A stretch of 41,920 nucleotides of DNA from Rubrivivax sp. (GCA_030653505.1 JAURZK010000075.1:1-41920); one strand, 5' to 3'. Shown: positions 1 through 8,322, counted from the stretch's first letter. Program-made: numbers and translations. The notes: generated by a model from the sequence alone, not told the origin.

Positions 1-1404
1 CTGCTGTACAGCCCGCGCAACAAGATCCTGGCCACCTCGCTGCTCATCGAGGCCTTCCTATACGAGGAGCAGACGCGCCGCGGCATCAGTGTCAAGCACT
101 GGGAAGACTTCGAGGACGTGGCCGACCACTGCACCGTGTGCCACAAGTGCGAGAGCCCGTGCCCGGTGAAGATCGACTTCGGCGACGTCACGATGAACAT
201 GCGCAACCTGCTGCGCAAGATGGGCAAGCAGAGCTTCCGGCCGGGCAAGGCCGCGGCCATGCTGTTCCTCAACGCCAGCAATCCGCAGACCATCAAGTTC
301 ATGCGCGCGGCCATGGTCGGCGTCGCCTTCAAGGCGCAGCGTTTCGTCAACGGCCTGCTCAAGCCGCTGGTGCGAGGTCAGACCGCTGCGCCGCCGGCCA
401 CGCTGGGCGCGCCGCCGCTGAAGGAACAGGTCATCCACTTCATCAACAAGAAGATGCCCGGCGGCCTGCCCAAACGCTCGGCGCGAGCGCTGCTGGACAT
501 CGAGGACAAGGATTACGTCCCCATCATCCGCGACCCGCAGGCGACCACGGCCGAGACCGAGGCGGTCTTCTACTTCCCGGGATGCGGCAGCGAAAGGCTT
601 TTCAGCCAGGTCGGCCTGGCCACGCAGGCCATGCTCTGGCACGCCGGCGTGCAGACCGTGCTGCCGCCGGGTTACCTGTGCTGCGGCTACCCGCAACGCG
701 GCAGCGGTCAGTTCGACAAGGCCGAGAAGATGATCACCGACAACCGGGTGCTCTTCCACCGTGTCGCCAACACGCTGAACTACCTCGACATCAAGACCGT
801 GGTCGTCAGCTGCGGCACCTGCTACGACCAGCTGCAGGACTACAAGTTCGAGGACATCTTCCCCGGCTGCCGCATCGTCGACATCCACGAGTACCTGCTC
901 GAGAAGGGCATCACCCTGAGTGCCGACCACACCGCCGGCTACCTCTACCACGACCCCTGCCACAGCCCGATGAAGCTGCAGGAACCGATGAAGACGGTGA
1001 AGGCGCTGGTGGGCCCCAACGTCCTGAAGAACGAGCGCTGCTGCGGCGAGAGCGGCACGCTGGGTGTCACGCGCCCCGACATCAGCACGCAGATCCGTTT
1101 CCGCAAGGAAGCCGAGCTGAGGAAGGGCGAGACCGCGCTGCGCGACCTGATGTCCAGGTCCATGGCGCAGAACCCTGCGCTGAGGACGGCCGGGTCTTCC
1201 CAGGACAAGACCAACGTGAAGATCCTCACCAGCTGCCCCAGCTGCCTGCAGGGCCTGCAGCGCTACGAGGACGACATGAAGGTCGGCCTGCTCGAGGCCG
1301 ACTACATCGTCGTCGAGATGGCCCGCGTGCTGCTGGGCGAAGACTGGCTACAGGCTTACGTGGCCAAGGCCAATGCCGGCGGCATCGAACGCGTGCTGGT
1401 GTAA
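1..1404 (+). CDS. FAD-linked/Fe-S oxidoreductase, C-terminal part (5' end outside window)
   Basis: The reading frame is open from base 1, so the N-terminus lies upstream; 467 residues are visible. Near visible residue 45 there is a 4Fe-4S ligand motif (CTVCHKCESPCP). Two cysteine-rich CCG-type repeats follow, as in GlpC, heterodisulfide reductase and glycolate oxidase Fe-S subunits: FPGCGSE, LCCGYPQ, SCGTCYDQ, then YHDPCHSP, RCCGESG and TSCPSCL. In Burkholderiales this block is normally the C-terminal half of a protein of more than 1,200 residues with an N-terminal FAD-binding (D-lactate/glycolate dehydrogenase-like) part; that is family knowledge and the FAD domain is not visible here. It probably passes electrons from a 2-hydroxyacid to the quinone pool, but the substrate cannot be read. 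The DUF971 gene starts 10 nt after the stop. Confidence 0.85.
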   Translation: MLYSPRNKILATSLLIEAFLYEEQTRRGISVKHWEDFEDVADHCTVCHKCESPCPVKIDFGDVTMNMRNLLRKMGKQSFRPGKAAAMLFLNASNPQTIKFMRAAMVGVAFKAQRFVNGLLKPLVRGQTAAPPATLGAPPLKEQVIHFINKKMPGGLPKRSARALLDIEDKDYVPIIRDPQATTAETEAVFYFPGCGSERLFSQVGLATQAMLWHAGVQTVLPPGYLCCGYPQRGSGQFDKAEKMITDNRVLFHRVANTLNYLDIKTVVVSCGTCYDQLQDYKFEDIFPGCRIVDIHEYLLEKGITLSADHTAGYLYHDPCHSPMKLQEPMKTVKALVGPNVLKNERCCGESGTLGVTRPDISTQIRFRKEAELRKGETALRDLMSRSMAQNPALRTAGSSQDKTNVKILTSCPSCLQGLQRYEDDMKVGLLEADYIVVEMARVLLGEDWLQAYVAKANAGGIERVLV

Positions 1405-1414
1405 TCGAGACCTC

Positions 1415-1819
1415 ATGGAAACCACACCGCAGCCCACCGCCCTCACCGTCCACCAGGCTTCGCGCCTGCTCGAGGTCAGCTTCGACGACGGCCAGACCTT
1501 CCGCATCCCCTTCGAGCTGATGCGCGTGTACTCGCCATCGGCCGAGGTGCAGGGCCACGGCCCCGGGCAGGAGGTGCTGCAGACCGGCAAGCGCGAGGTG
1601 GAAATCGTCGAGATCACGCCCGTCGGCCATTACGCCGTGCAGCCGCGTTTCTCCGACGGCCACGACACCGGCATCTTCTCGTGGAGCTACCTCTACCAGC
1701 TGGGCAGCGAGCAGGCCGAGCGCTGGCAGCGCTATGAAGCGCGGCTGCAGGAAGCCGGCATGGACCGCGACGCACCGATGGTGAAGGCCGGCAGCGGCGG
1801 CGCCTGCAGTTCCCACTGA
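1415..1819 (+). CDS. DUF971 domain protein (gamma-butyrobetaine hydroxylase N-terminal-like)
   Basis: A 134-residue protein starting at the ATG at 1415. The frame is open further upstream, but that part overlaps the previous gene. The core ([33 protein letters not shown]) and the segment [24 protein letters not shown] are typical of the DUF971 fold, a small beta domain also found at the N-terminus of gamma-butyrobetaine hydroxylases. It ends in a Gly-rich GSGGACSSH tail, seen in many members. Its molecular role is unknown; some relatives are linked to Fe-S biology, but nothing here proves that. It lies 17 nt before ubiE, a pairing common in betaproteobacteria. Confidence 0.88.
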   Translation: METTPQPTALTVHQASRLLEVSFDDGQTFRIPFELMRVYSPSAEVQGHGPGQEVLQTGKREVEIVEITPVGHYAVQPRFSDGHDTGIFSWSYLYQLGSEQAERWQRYEARLQEAGMDRDAPMVKAGSGGACSSH

Positions 1820-1836
1820 ACGAAGAAGAGCACACC

Positions 1837-2568
1837 ATGGCCCAGACCCACTTCGGCTACCAGTCCGTCGACGAGGAAGAGAAGGCCGGCCGCGTGCGCG
1901 GGGTCTTCGACTCGGTGGCGTCGAAGTACGACCTCATGAACGACGTGCTGTCGCTGGGCCTGCACCGTGCCTGGAAGGCCTACACCGTGGCCGTGGCCGC
2001 GGTGCGCCCGGGCATGCAGGTGCTGGACATCGCCGGCGGTACCGGCGACCTGGCGCGCGCCTTCGCCAAGGCCGCCGGCGACAGCGGCCGCGTCGTGCTC
2101 ACCGACATCAACGAGGCCATGCTGCGTGTCGGCCGCGACCGCCTGCTCGACGAGGGTGTGGTGCTGCCCACGGTGGCCTGCGACGCGGAACGTCTTCCCT
2201 TCCCCGACGCCAGCTTCGACCTGGCCAGCGTGGCCTTCGGGCTGCGCAACATGACGCACAAGGAAGCCGCGCTGGCCGAGATGGCGCGTGTGCTCAAGCC
2301 CGGCGGCCGGCTTCTCGTGCTGGAGTTCTCGAAACCCGCGCCGGCGCTGCGCAAGCCCTACGACTGGTATTCGTTCACGTTCATGCCGCTGATGGGCAAG
2401 CTCATCGCGAAGGACGCCGAGAGCTACCGCTACCTGGCCGAGAGCATCCGCATGCACCCCGACCAGGCCACGCTCAGCGCGCTGATGAAGGGCGCCGGCT
2501 TCGGTCATGTCGACGTGCACAACCTGGCCGGTGGCATCGTCGCGCTGCACGCGGGAATCAAGTGTTGA
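1837..2568 (+). CDS. ubiE: Ubiquinone/menaquinone biosynthesis C-methyltransferase UbiE
   Basis: A 243-residue class I SAM-dependent methyltransferase, the usual UbiE length. It methylates carbon of 2-polyprenyl-6-methoxy-1,4-benzoquinol (and demethylmenaquinol where present) in the cytosolic Ubi pathway. The N-terminus shows the family start [34 protein letters not shown] motif I is [11 protein letters not shown], motif post-I is [11 protein letters not shown], and the later [13 protein letters not shown] and [15 protein letters not shown] stretches are diagnostic of UbiE. The ATG at 1837 directly precedes the conserved start. Its last 7 nt overlap the next gene. In many proteobacteria ubiJ and ubiB follow within a few genes; here they are about 28 kb downstream, beyond the EPS locus. 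Confidence 0.96.
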   Translation: MAQTHFGYQSVDEEEKAGRVRGVFDSVASKYDLMNDVLSLGLHRAWKAYTVAVAAVRPGMQVLDIAGGTGDLARAFAKAAGDSGRVVLTDINEAMLRVGRDRLLDEGVVLPTVACDAERLPFPDASFDLASVAFGLRNMTHKEAALAEMARVLKPGGRLLVLEFSKPAPALRKPYDWYSFTFMPLMGKLIAKDAESYRYLAESIRMHPDQATLSALMKGAGFGHVDVHNLAGGIVALHAGIKC

Positions 2569-3017
2569 ACCGGCTGCGGCGCCTGCGCAACGCAGCGCGC
2601 CTGCGCCGTTCGCGCACGACGGCGACGGCGGCCACGGCGGAGCTCCCGCGCGGTGCCGAGGTCGACGAACTGCTGCAGCTGGCGCGCCAGAGCTTCCTGC
2701 ACCTGCAGGCCGCCTGGGACCGCGCCGACCTCGGTGCCATGGGTCACCTGGCCACCGCGCCGCTGCTGGAAGACCTGCGTCACCAGCTCAGCCAGCGCGG
2801 CCCCGGCCCCAACCGCACCGAGGTGCTGCAGCTCGACGCGCGGCTGCTGTCGCTGGAAGACCTGCAGGAAGCGCTGATCGCCAGCGTCGAGTTCTCGGGA
2901 CTCATCCGCGAACAGGACGAACGCGCGGCGGCACCCTTCCGCGAGCTCTGGCTGCTGGCCAACATCAAGGCCGCGGGCCGCGGCTGGAAACTGGCGCGAG
3001 TGCAGTCCTTGTCGTGA
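2562..3017 (+). CDS. Tim44-like domain protein, short form
   Basis: A 151-residue protein starting at the GTG at 2562, inside the end of ubiE (7-nt overlap, so translation is probably coupled); a TTG at 2565 is the next candidate. After a basic, low-complexity N-terminus (about residues 1-30), the rest ([24 protein letters not shown], later [14 protein letters not shown] and [23 protein letters not shown]) has the alpha/beta pattern of the Tim44/NTF2-like domain. Betaproteobacterial relatives after ubiE are often about twice as long, with a membrane segment and a Gly-rich linker. This copy is essentially the domain alone, with no membrane helix. A link to ubiquinone assembly is suggested only by position. 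Confidence 0.72.
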   Translation: MLNRLRRLRNAARLRRSRTTATAATAELPRGAEVDELLQLARQSFLHLQAAWDRADLGAMGHLATAPLLEDLRHQLSQRGPGPNRTEVLQLDARLLSLEDLQEALIASVEFSGLIREQDERAAAPFRELWLLANIKAAGRGWKLARVQSLS

Positions 3018-3054
3018 CTTTGTGCCGTGCCGTAACCCCTTCCTCGGGGGCTGT

Positions 3055-3070
3055 CGGCAGGCCATTTGCC
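3055..3070 (+). promoter_or_regulatory. Candidate sigma-54 (RpoN) -24/-12 promoter for the eps operon
   Basis: CGGCAGGCCATTTGCC matches the sigma-54 pattern TGGCAC-N5-TTGCW, with the invariant GG (3056-3057) and GC (3068-3069) 12 nt apart, only one mismatch at each end and one at the C of GGCAC. Transcription would begin near 3081, leaving a leader of about 110 nt before epsD. It lies in the only sizeable gap between the ubiE block and the EPS genes. No activator site is identified. Confidence 0.5.
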
Positions 3071-3080
3071 CAGGGGGCAA
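3066..3080. repeat. Perfect inverted repeat TTGCCC-AGG-GGGCAA overlapping the -12 element
   Basis: Six-base arms with a 3-nt centre, at 3066-3071 and 3075-3080. The left arm contains the TTGC of the candidate sigma-54 -12 box. It could be an operator, a small hairpin at the transcript start, or chance in GC-rich DNA. No T-run follows, so it is not an intrinsic terminator on the plus strand. Confidence 0.4.
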
Positions 3081-3192
3081 GGGTTACACTCGGCCGCCGC
3101 AAGCCGGTCCGGCGTGACCCCTCTTGCGGCCTGCCCAGGCGCTGCGCGCCCACCGGGCGCGCAGCCACCGCGAACACCCAAGGACCCACCGC

Positions 3193-4149
3193 ATGAACCC
3201 GACCTTGCCCGACACCCCCTTCCAGCGTCGCCACGGTGTCCGCATGCTGGCGGTGCTGGCCAGCGCCGTGCTGCTGTCCGCCTGCGGCGGCGGCGACAAG
3301 GGCGCCAGCCAGACGGCGGCCAAGATCAACAAGGACGAGGTCACCGTCCACCAGATCAACTTCGTGCTGCAGCAGCAGCGCGGGCTCAAGCCCGAGCAGG
3401 CCGATGCGGCCGGCCGCCAGGTCCTCGAACGCCTGATCGACCAGCAGCTCGCGCTGCAGAAGGCCGACGACCTGAAGCTCGACCGCGACCCGCGCGTCGT
3501 GCAGCAGCTCGAGGCCGCGCGGCGCGAGATCCTGGCCCGCGCCTATGCCGAGAAGGTGGGCGAGGCCGCGCCCAAGCCCACGCCCGAAGAGATCAAGAAG
3601 TACTACGACGAGAAGCCGGCGCTGTTCCGCGAACGCCGCGTCTACAGCATCCAGGAGATCGCCATCGAGGCCACACCGGCCCAGGTGAGCGAACTGCGCG
3701 AGAAGCTGGCCGCGTCGGCCAACATCAACGAATTCGTCGAATACCTGAAGACCAGGGAGCTGCGCTTCACTGGCAACCAGGCCGTGCGCGCAGCCGAGCA
3801 GCTGCCGCTGAACAGCCTGGACACCTTCGCGCGCATGAAGGACGGCCAGGCGCTCATCGTGCCCACCGCCGCCGGCGCGCAGGTGATCGTGCTGGCCGGC
3901 TCGCGCAGCCAGCCCGTGGGCGAAGAGCAGGCACGGCCGGCCATCGAGCAGTACCTGCTCAACGAACGCAAGCGCAAGCTGGTGGAAGACGACGTCAAGG
4001 CCATGCGCGCCGCGGCCAAGCTGGAATACGTCGGCAAGTTCGCCGAGCCCGCGGCGTCGGCGTCGGCATCGGCCCCGGCGTCGATGGCGCCGGCCGCCAG
4101 CGGCGGCCTGTCGGCCACCGACATCAGCAAGGGCATGGGCCTGAAGTGA
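3193..4149 (+). CDS. epsD: EpsD-family peptidyl-prolyl cis-trans isomerase lipoprotein
   Basis: A 318-residue periplasmic lipoprotein. The ATG at 3193 gives an N-region, a hydrophobic stretch (MLAVLASAVLLSAC) and a lipobox LSAC; the upstream in-frame extension is low-complexity leader sequence. The body is SurA/parvulin-like: a helical domain (INKDEVTVHQINFVLQQQ..QVLERLIDQQLALQKA) followed by a PpiC-type segment (EEIKKYYDEKPALFRERRVYSIQEIAI). The C-terminus is Ala/Ser-rich low complexity (about residues 288-310), encoded by GCGTCGGC-like repeats. It belongs to the EpsD family of methanolan-type EPS operons and probably helps fold outer-membrane or secreted EPS partners. Its stop overlaps the epsE start (TGATG). 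Confidence 0.88.
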   Translation: MNPTLPDTPFQRRHGVRMLAVLASAVLLSACGGGDKGASQTAAKINKDEVTVHQINFVLQQQRGLKPEQADAAGRQVLERLIDQQLALQKADDLKLDRDPRVVQQLEAARREILARAYAEKVGEAAPKPTPEEIKKYYDEKPALFRERRVYSIQEIAIEATPAQVSELREKLAASANINEFVEYLKTRELRFTGNQAVRAAEQLPLNSLDTFARMKDGQALIVPTAAGAQVIVLAGSRSQPVGEEQARPAIEQYLLNERKRKLVEDDVKAMRAAAKLEYVGKFAEPAASASASAPASMAPAASGGLSATDISKGMGLK

Positions 4150-5003
4150 TGTCGCGACCCCCGCTCTTTCGGGCGCTGCGCCGCGCCTCGTGCGTGCTCG
4201 TGCTCGCCGCCACGCCGCTGGCGGCGCTGGCACAGGCCGCGGCCGCCCCGACCACGCCTGCCGCGGCCAGCGCGCCGCGCGAGTACCGCCTGGGCGCTGG
4301 TGACGTGCTGCGCATCGTGGTCTTCCAGAACAACGACCTGACGCTGGAGACCCGCCTTACCGAAGGCGGCGTCGTCTCCTACCCGCTGCTGGGCAGCATC
4401 CGCCTGGGCGGGCTGACCATCCCCGCGGCCGAGCAGCTCATCGCAGACGGCCTGCGCAGCGGCAACTTCGTCAAGCAGCCGCAGGTCACCATCGTGCTGC
4501 TGCAGGTGCGCGGCAACCAGGCCAGCGTGCTGGGCCAGGTGAACCGGCCCGGGCGCTACCCGATCGAGGTCAGCGACATGCGCCTGACCGACCTGCTGGC
4601 CACCGCCGGCGGCACGGCACCGGGCGGCGCCGACGTCGTGGTGCTGACCGGCACGCGCAACGGCCATCCCTACCGCGTCGAGGTCGACTTGCCGCTGCTG
4701 TTTTCGCCCGGTGGCCGCGACAAGGACGTGCTCATCCTTAACGGCGACACCGTCTGGGTCGACCGCCAGCCCATCGTCTACATCTACGGTGAGGTGCAGC
4801 GCCCCGGCGCCCTGCGCCTGGAACGCGAGATGACGCTGCTGCAGGCCCTGGCCACCGGTGGCGGCCTGACGCCGCGCGGCACGCAGAAGGGCATGCGCGT
4901 GCATCGCAAGGGCGCCGACGGTGCCGTGCAGGAACTCGAAGCGGCGATGAACGACAAGCTGCGCGAGGGCGATGTCGTCTTCGTGCGCGAGAGCCTGTTC
5001 TGA
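4149..5003 (+). CDS. epsE: Polysaccharide export outer-membrane protein EpsE (OPX/Wza family)
   Basis: A 284-residue protein. The ATG at 4149 overlaps the epsD stop. A signal peptide with a likely signal peptidase I site (ATPLAALAQA) covers about residues 1-30; there is no lipobox, unlike Wza. The polysaccharide-export domain starts at REYRLGAGDVLRIVVFQNNDLTLETRLTEGG, followed by two SLBB-type domains (ASVLGQVNRPGRYPIEVSDMRLTDLLATAGG and YIYGEVQRPGALRLEREMTLLQALATGGG). It ends in EGDVVFVRESLF. It should form the periplasmic, possibly outer-membrane, part of the export channel with the EpsF copolymerase; the separate beta-barrel EpsL is encoded at 27970-29220. Confidence 0.92.
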   Translation: MSRPPLFRALRRASCVLVLAATPLAALAQAAAAPTTPAAASAPREYRLGAGDVLRIVVFQNNDLTLETRLTEGGVVSYPLLGSIRLGGLTIPAAEQLIADGLRSGNFVKQPQVTIVLLQVRGNQASVLGQVNRPGRYPIEVSDMRLTDLLATAGGTAPGGADVVVLTGTRNGHPYRVEVDLPLLFSPGGRDKDVLILNGDTVWVDRQPIVYIYGEVQRPGALRLEREMTLLQALATGGGLTPRGTQKGMRVHRKGADGAVQELEAAMNDKLREGDVVFVRESLF

Positions 5004-5016
5004 CGGGAGTTGACGG

Positions 5017-6441
5017 ATGAGCTTCGGGCAGTTCCTTTCCATCCTGAGGGCGCGCTGGCTCGTCGCCGTGCTGCTGCTCGGGTTGACCGTGGCCACCACG
5101 CTCGTCGTGAGCCTGCTGCTGCCGAAGAGCTACCGCGCAGCGGCGTCGGTCGTCGTCGACTTCAAGCCCGACCCGATCAGCGCCGCCTTCTACGGTGCGG
5201 CCACGCCGCCGGCGGTGATGGCCACGCAGGCCGACGTCATCAAGAGCGAACGTGTGGCGCTGCGCGTGGTGCGCAACCTGAAGCTGGCCGAAAGCCCGCA
5301 GGTGCGCACGCAGTGGGAGCAGGAGACGAAGGGCGAAGGCACCATCGAGCAGTGGCTCGTCGACCTCTTCCAGCGCAACATGGACGTGCTGCCTTCGCGC
5401 GAGAGCAGCGTCATCACCATCTCCTACAAGGCGCAGGACCCGCGGTTTGCGGCGGCCCTGGCCAACGCCTTCGTGCAGGCCTACATCGAGACCACGCTGG
5501 AACTGCGCGTCGACCCGGCGCGCCAGTACGCCGGCTTCTTCGACGTGCGCTCCAAGGAAGCACGCGAGGCGCTGGAGAAGGCGCAGAGCCGGCTGTCGGC
5601 CTTCCAGAAAGCAAACTCGATCTTCGCCACCGACGAGCGCTTCGACGTCGAGAACACCCGCCTCAACGAACTGTCGTCGCAGCTCGTGATGCTTCAGGCC
5701 ATGGCCTCCGACACCACCAGCCGCCAGGCGCAAGCCAGCTCGGGGCAGGCCGACCGCATGCAGGAAGTGTTGGGCAACGCGGTGATCCAGGCGCTGAAGG
5801 CCGACCTCAGCCGTGCCGAAGGCCAGCTTCAGGGCCTGAGCGCCCGCCTGGGCGACGCGCATCCGCAGGTCGGCGAGATCAAGGCCAGCATCTCCGAGCT
5901 GCGCCGCCGGCTCGACGCCGAGACCGCCAAGGTCACCTCGGGTGTCGGTGTCAGCAACGCCATCAACCGCCAGCGCGAGGCGCAGACACGCGGCCAGTTC
6001 GAGGCCCAGCGCCAGAAGGTGCTGCGCATGAAGGCGGTGCGCGACGAAGGCATGGTGATCCAGCGCGACGTCGAGAACGCGCAGCGCGCCTACGACGCCA
6101 TCTTCGCGCGCCTGAACCAGACGAGCCTGGAGAGCCAGACCACGCAGAGCAATGTCAACGTGCTGACGCAGGCCACGCCGCCGCTCGAGCACGCCTTTCC
6201 GAAGGTCTGGCTCAACGTGCTGCTGGCGATCTTCGTAGGCGCCCTGTTGGCTGCCGGCGTCGTGCTCGGTCTCGAGCTGCGCGACCGCCGCGTGCGAGCG
6301 CTCGAAGACGTCGTGGCCGCACTCGGCATTCCCGTCATCGGCGTGCTGCCGCGCCCGGGTGCAAGACGGCTGACCGGCCGCGCCACGGCGCCGATGCGGC
6401 AGCGACTGCTGCCCGCCCAGCCCGAACCCAAGGAAGCCTGA
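5017..6441 (+). CDS. epsF: Chain-length determinant / polysaccharide copolymerase EpsF (Wzz-type)
   Basis: A 474-residue inner-membrane protein. TM1 lies near residues 14-36 (WLVAVLLLGLTVATTLVVSLLLP) and TM2 near residues 390-416 (VWLNVLLAIFVGALLAAGVVLGLELRDR). Between them is the periplasmic Wzz domain and a long coiled coil (EALEKAQSRLSAFQKA..; ALKADLSRAEGQLQGLSARLGDAHPQV..). The GNVR-type tail region appears as AQRAYDAIFARLNQTSLESQTTQSNVNVLTQATPP before TM2. It controls chain length with the EpsG ATPase, encoded separately as usual for this system. The start at ATG 5017 follows GGGAGTTGACGG, a reasonable ribosome site. Its stop overlaps the epsG start (TGATG). Confidence 0.93.
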   Translation: MSFGQFLSILRARWLVAVLLLGLTVATTLVVSLLLPKSYRAAASVVVDFKPDPISAAFYGAATPPAVMATQADVIKSERVALRVVRNLKLAESPQVRTQWEQETKGEGTIEQWLVDLFQRNMDVLPSRESSVITISYKAQDPRFAAALANAFVQAYIETTLELRVDPARQYAGFFDVRSKEAREALEKAQSRLSAFQKANSIFATDERFDVENTRLNELSSQLVMLQAMASDTTSRQAQASSGQADRMQEVLGNAVIQALKADLSRAEGQLQGLSARLGDAHPQVGEIKASISELRRRLDAETAKVTSGVGVSNAINRQREAQTRGQFEAQRQKVLRMKAVRDEGMVIQRDVENAQRAYDAIFARLNQTSLESQTTQSNVNVLTQATPPLEHAFPKVWLNVLLAIFVGALLAAGVVLGLELRDRRVRALEDVVAALGIPVIGVLPRPGARRLTGRATAPMRQRLLPAQPEPKEA

Positions 6442-7385
6442 TGGCGAAGTTCCGAGATTCCGAGCTCGACGCGCCCAGCGTCCTCGATGCCGCACCGGCC
6501 AGGCCGGCGCCGCCGGCGGCGCGCGGCGACATCGACGAGACGGCGACGCAGGACCGTTCCATCGGCGACATCATCCGCGAGCTGCGCAACCTCTCGGCCG
6601 AGCAGGTCGAAAGCGTGCTGGCCTACCAGCGTGAACACGGCGTGCGCTTCGGCGAAGCCGCCGTCGCGCTCAAGCTCGTCACCACCGACGACGTGATGTA
6701 CGCGTTGGCGCAGCAGTTCCACTACCCCTACGCCCCGGAAGAAAACCGCAAGGACTGCCCCGAGCTGGTGGCGCTGAACCAGCCCTTCGGTGTCCAGGCC
6801 GAGGCCTTCCGCGCGCTGCGCAGCCAGGTGATCATGCGTGTCTGGGCCGAGCACGCACCGCGCAAGGCGCTGGCCGTGATCAGCGCCGACCACGGCGACG
6901 GCAAGACCTTCTTCGCCGCCAACCTGGCCGTCAGCCTGGCGCAGCTGGGCGGCGGCCGCACGCTGCTCGTCGACGCCAACCTGCGCGGCCCGCGCCAGCA
7001 TGAGGTCTTCGGCCTGGACAACCACAGCGGCCTGTCCGGCATCCTGTCCGGGCGTGCCGACAAGGACGTGATCCAGCCCGTGGCCGGCGTGCCCGGCCTG
7101 TTCGTGCTGGGCGCGGGCACGACACCGCCCAATCCGCTGGAACTGGTCGAACGCCCGGCCTTCGGGCTGCTGATGCGCGAACTGGCGGCCAAGTTCGACC
7201 ATGTCGTCGTCGACACGCCGGCGGCGCGCAGTGGTGCGGATGCATCCGTGATCTCGGCGCGCTGCGGTGCGGCCATCGTCGTCGCGCGCAAGGACGAATC
7301 GCGCGTGGCCGCGCTGCAGGACCTGATGGCCTCGCTGGACGGCACCGCGGTGCGTCTGGCCGGCGTCGTCGTCAACGAGCTCTAG
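6441..7385 (+). CDS. epsG: EpsG, BY-kinase-type chain-length ATPase with N-terminal MshEN-like domain
   Basis: A 314-residue cytosolic ATPase of the EpsG family, partner of EpsF. The P-loop is SADHGDGKTFF (Lys155) and Walker A' is LLVDANLR; VVVDTPAA is the Walker B region. Residues 40-92 hold two 24-residue units (S40-Q63 and R69-Q92) separated by five residues, each with a [R/S]-x-G start and an L-A-x-Q end. This is the layout of the c-di-GMP-binding MshEN domain found on MshE/GspE-type ATPases. There is no tyrosine after residue 97, so the C-terminal Tyr cluster of classic BY-kinases is absent. Regulation by c-di-GMP is inferred from the motif only. The ATG at 6441 overlaps the epsF stop. 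Confidence 0.88.
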   Translation: MAKFRDSELDAPSVLDAAPARPAPPAARGDIDETATQDRSIGDIIRELRNLSAEQVESVLAYQREHGVRFGEAAVALKLVTTDDVMYALAQQFHYPYAPEENRKDCPELVALNQPFGVQAEAFRALRSQVIMRVWAEHAPRKALAVISADHGDGKTFFAANLAVSLAQLGGGRTLLVDANLRGPRQHEVFGLDNHSGLSGILSGRADKDVIQPVAGVPGLFVLGAGTTPPNPLELVERPAFGLLMRELAAKFDHVVVDTPAARSGADASVISARCGAAIVVARKDESRVAALQDLMASLDGTAVRLAGVVVNEL

Positions 7386-7407
7386 GCCTAGGCCGGGCAC
7401 CGGGACG

Positions 7408-8322
7408 ATGGCGGCCGTGCGGCCCTCGGCAGTGGAACCCGCCTTGCCCCGCGGCCGCGAGCCGCTGTGGCCGGCGGGTTTCGACGCCATCACCTTCGGG
7501 CTGCTGGCGCTGGGTTTCCTGCTGCTCTACGTGCCCACCTACCTCGAGCTGAGCCGCACCATCTGGGCCTCGGATGAGCAGGGTCACGGGCCCATCATCC
7601 TGGCCGTCAGCGCCTGGCTGCTGTACCAGAAGCGCCATGTCGTGGCCGCGCTCGAGCCGCGGCCGCAGCCGGTGCCAGGCTGGGCCTTGATGGTGCTGGC
7701 GATGGCGATGTTCGCCTTCGGCACCAGCCAGCACATCATCTCGTCGCAGGTCAGCTCGCAGATCGTGTTGATCGCGGCGCTGCTGCTGATCTTCCGCGGC
7801 CCGGCGGCCCTGAACGCGGTGTGGTTCCCGCTCTTCTTCCTGATCTTCATGATCCCGCTGCCCGAGGCGCTGGTGGCCGCCGTCACCGCGCCGCTGAAGT
7901 CGGCCGTCTCGGCCGTGGCCAGCCATCTGCTCTATGTCATCGGCTACCCGGTCGGGCGCTCGGGTGTGCTGCTCACGGTGGGGCCCTACCAGTTGCTGGT
8001 GGCCGACGCCTGCGCCGGGCTGAACAGCATGTTCACGCTCGAGGCGCTGGGCATGCTCTACATGAACCTGATGAACTACACCAGCGTGCGCCGCAACGTC
8101 GCGCTGGCGCTGCTGCTCATCCCCATCGCCTTCTGCGCCAACATCGTTCGCGTGATGATCCTGGTGCTCGTCACCTACCACTACGGCGACGCCGCCGGAC
8201 AGGGCTTCGTGCACGGCTTCGCCGGCATCGTGCTCTTCATGGTGGCGCTGATGCTGATGCTCGTCACCGACAAGCTGCTGGGCCTGTTCATGCCCGCACA
8301 CAGCCGGGCTGCGGCGCGATGA
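7408..8322 (+). CDS. xrtB: Exosortase, B type (XrtB/EpsH family)
   Basis: A 304-residue polytopic membrane protein with about eight hydrophobic segments. The exosortase catalytic triad is visible: Cys202 in VADACAGLNSM, Arg248 in FCANIVRVM and His269 in GQGFVHGF. The conserved early segment SDEQGHGPIIL is also present. Exosortases cleave PEP-CTERM-type tails of secreted proteins and are tied to EPS production. Type B is inferred from the separate downstream EpsI and the EpsD/E/F/G/L company. No PEP-CTERM-tailed protein is encoded in this window. The ATG at 7408 is 22 nt after epsG; the end overlaps epsI by 4 nt (ATGA). Confidence 0.92.
   Translation: MAAVRPSAVEPALPRGREPLWPAGFDAITFGLLALGFLLLYVPTYLELSRTIWASDEQGHGPIILAVSAWLLYQKRHVVAALEPRPQPVPGWALMVLAMAMFAFGTSQHIISSQVSSQIVLIAALLLIFRGPAALNAVWFPLFFLIFMIPLPEALVAAVTAPLKSAVSAVASHLLYVIGYPVGRSGVLLTVGPYQLLVADACAGLNSMFTLEALGMLYMNLMNYTSVRRNVALALLLIPIAFCANIVRVMILVLVTYHYGDAAGQGFVHGFAGIVLFMVALMLMLVTDKLLGLFMPAHSRAAAR

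Noticed and set aside
4738..6495. Long minus-strand open frame antisense to epsE-epsF
   Set aside because: Composition is typical of an antisense shadow, and the plus-strand genes have clear domains and starts.
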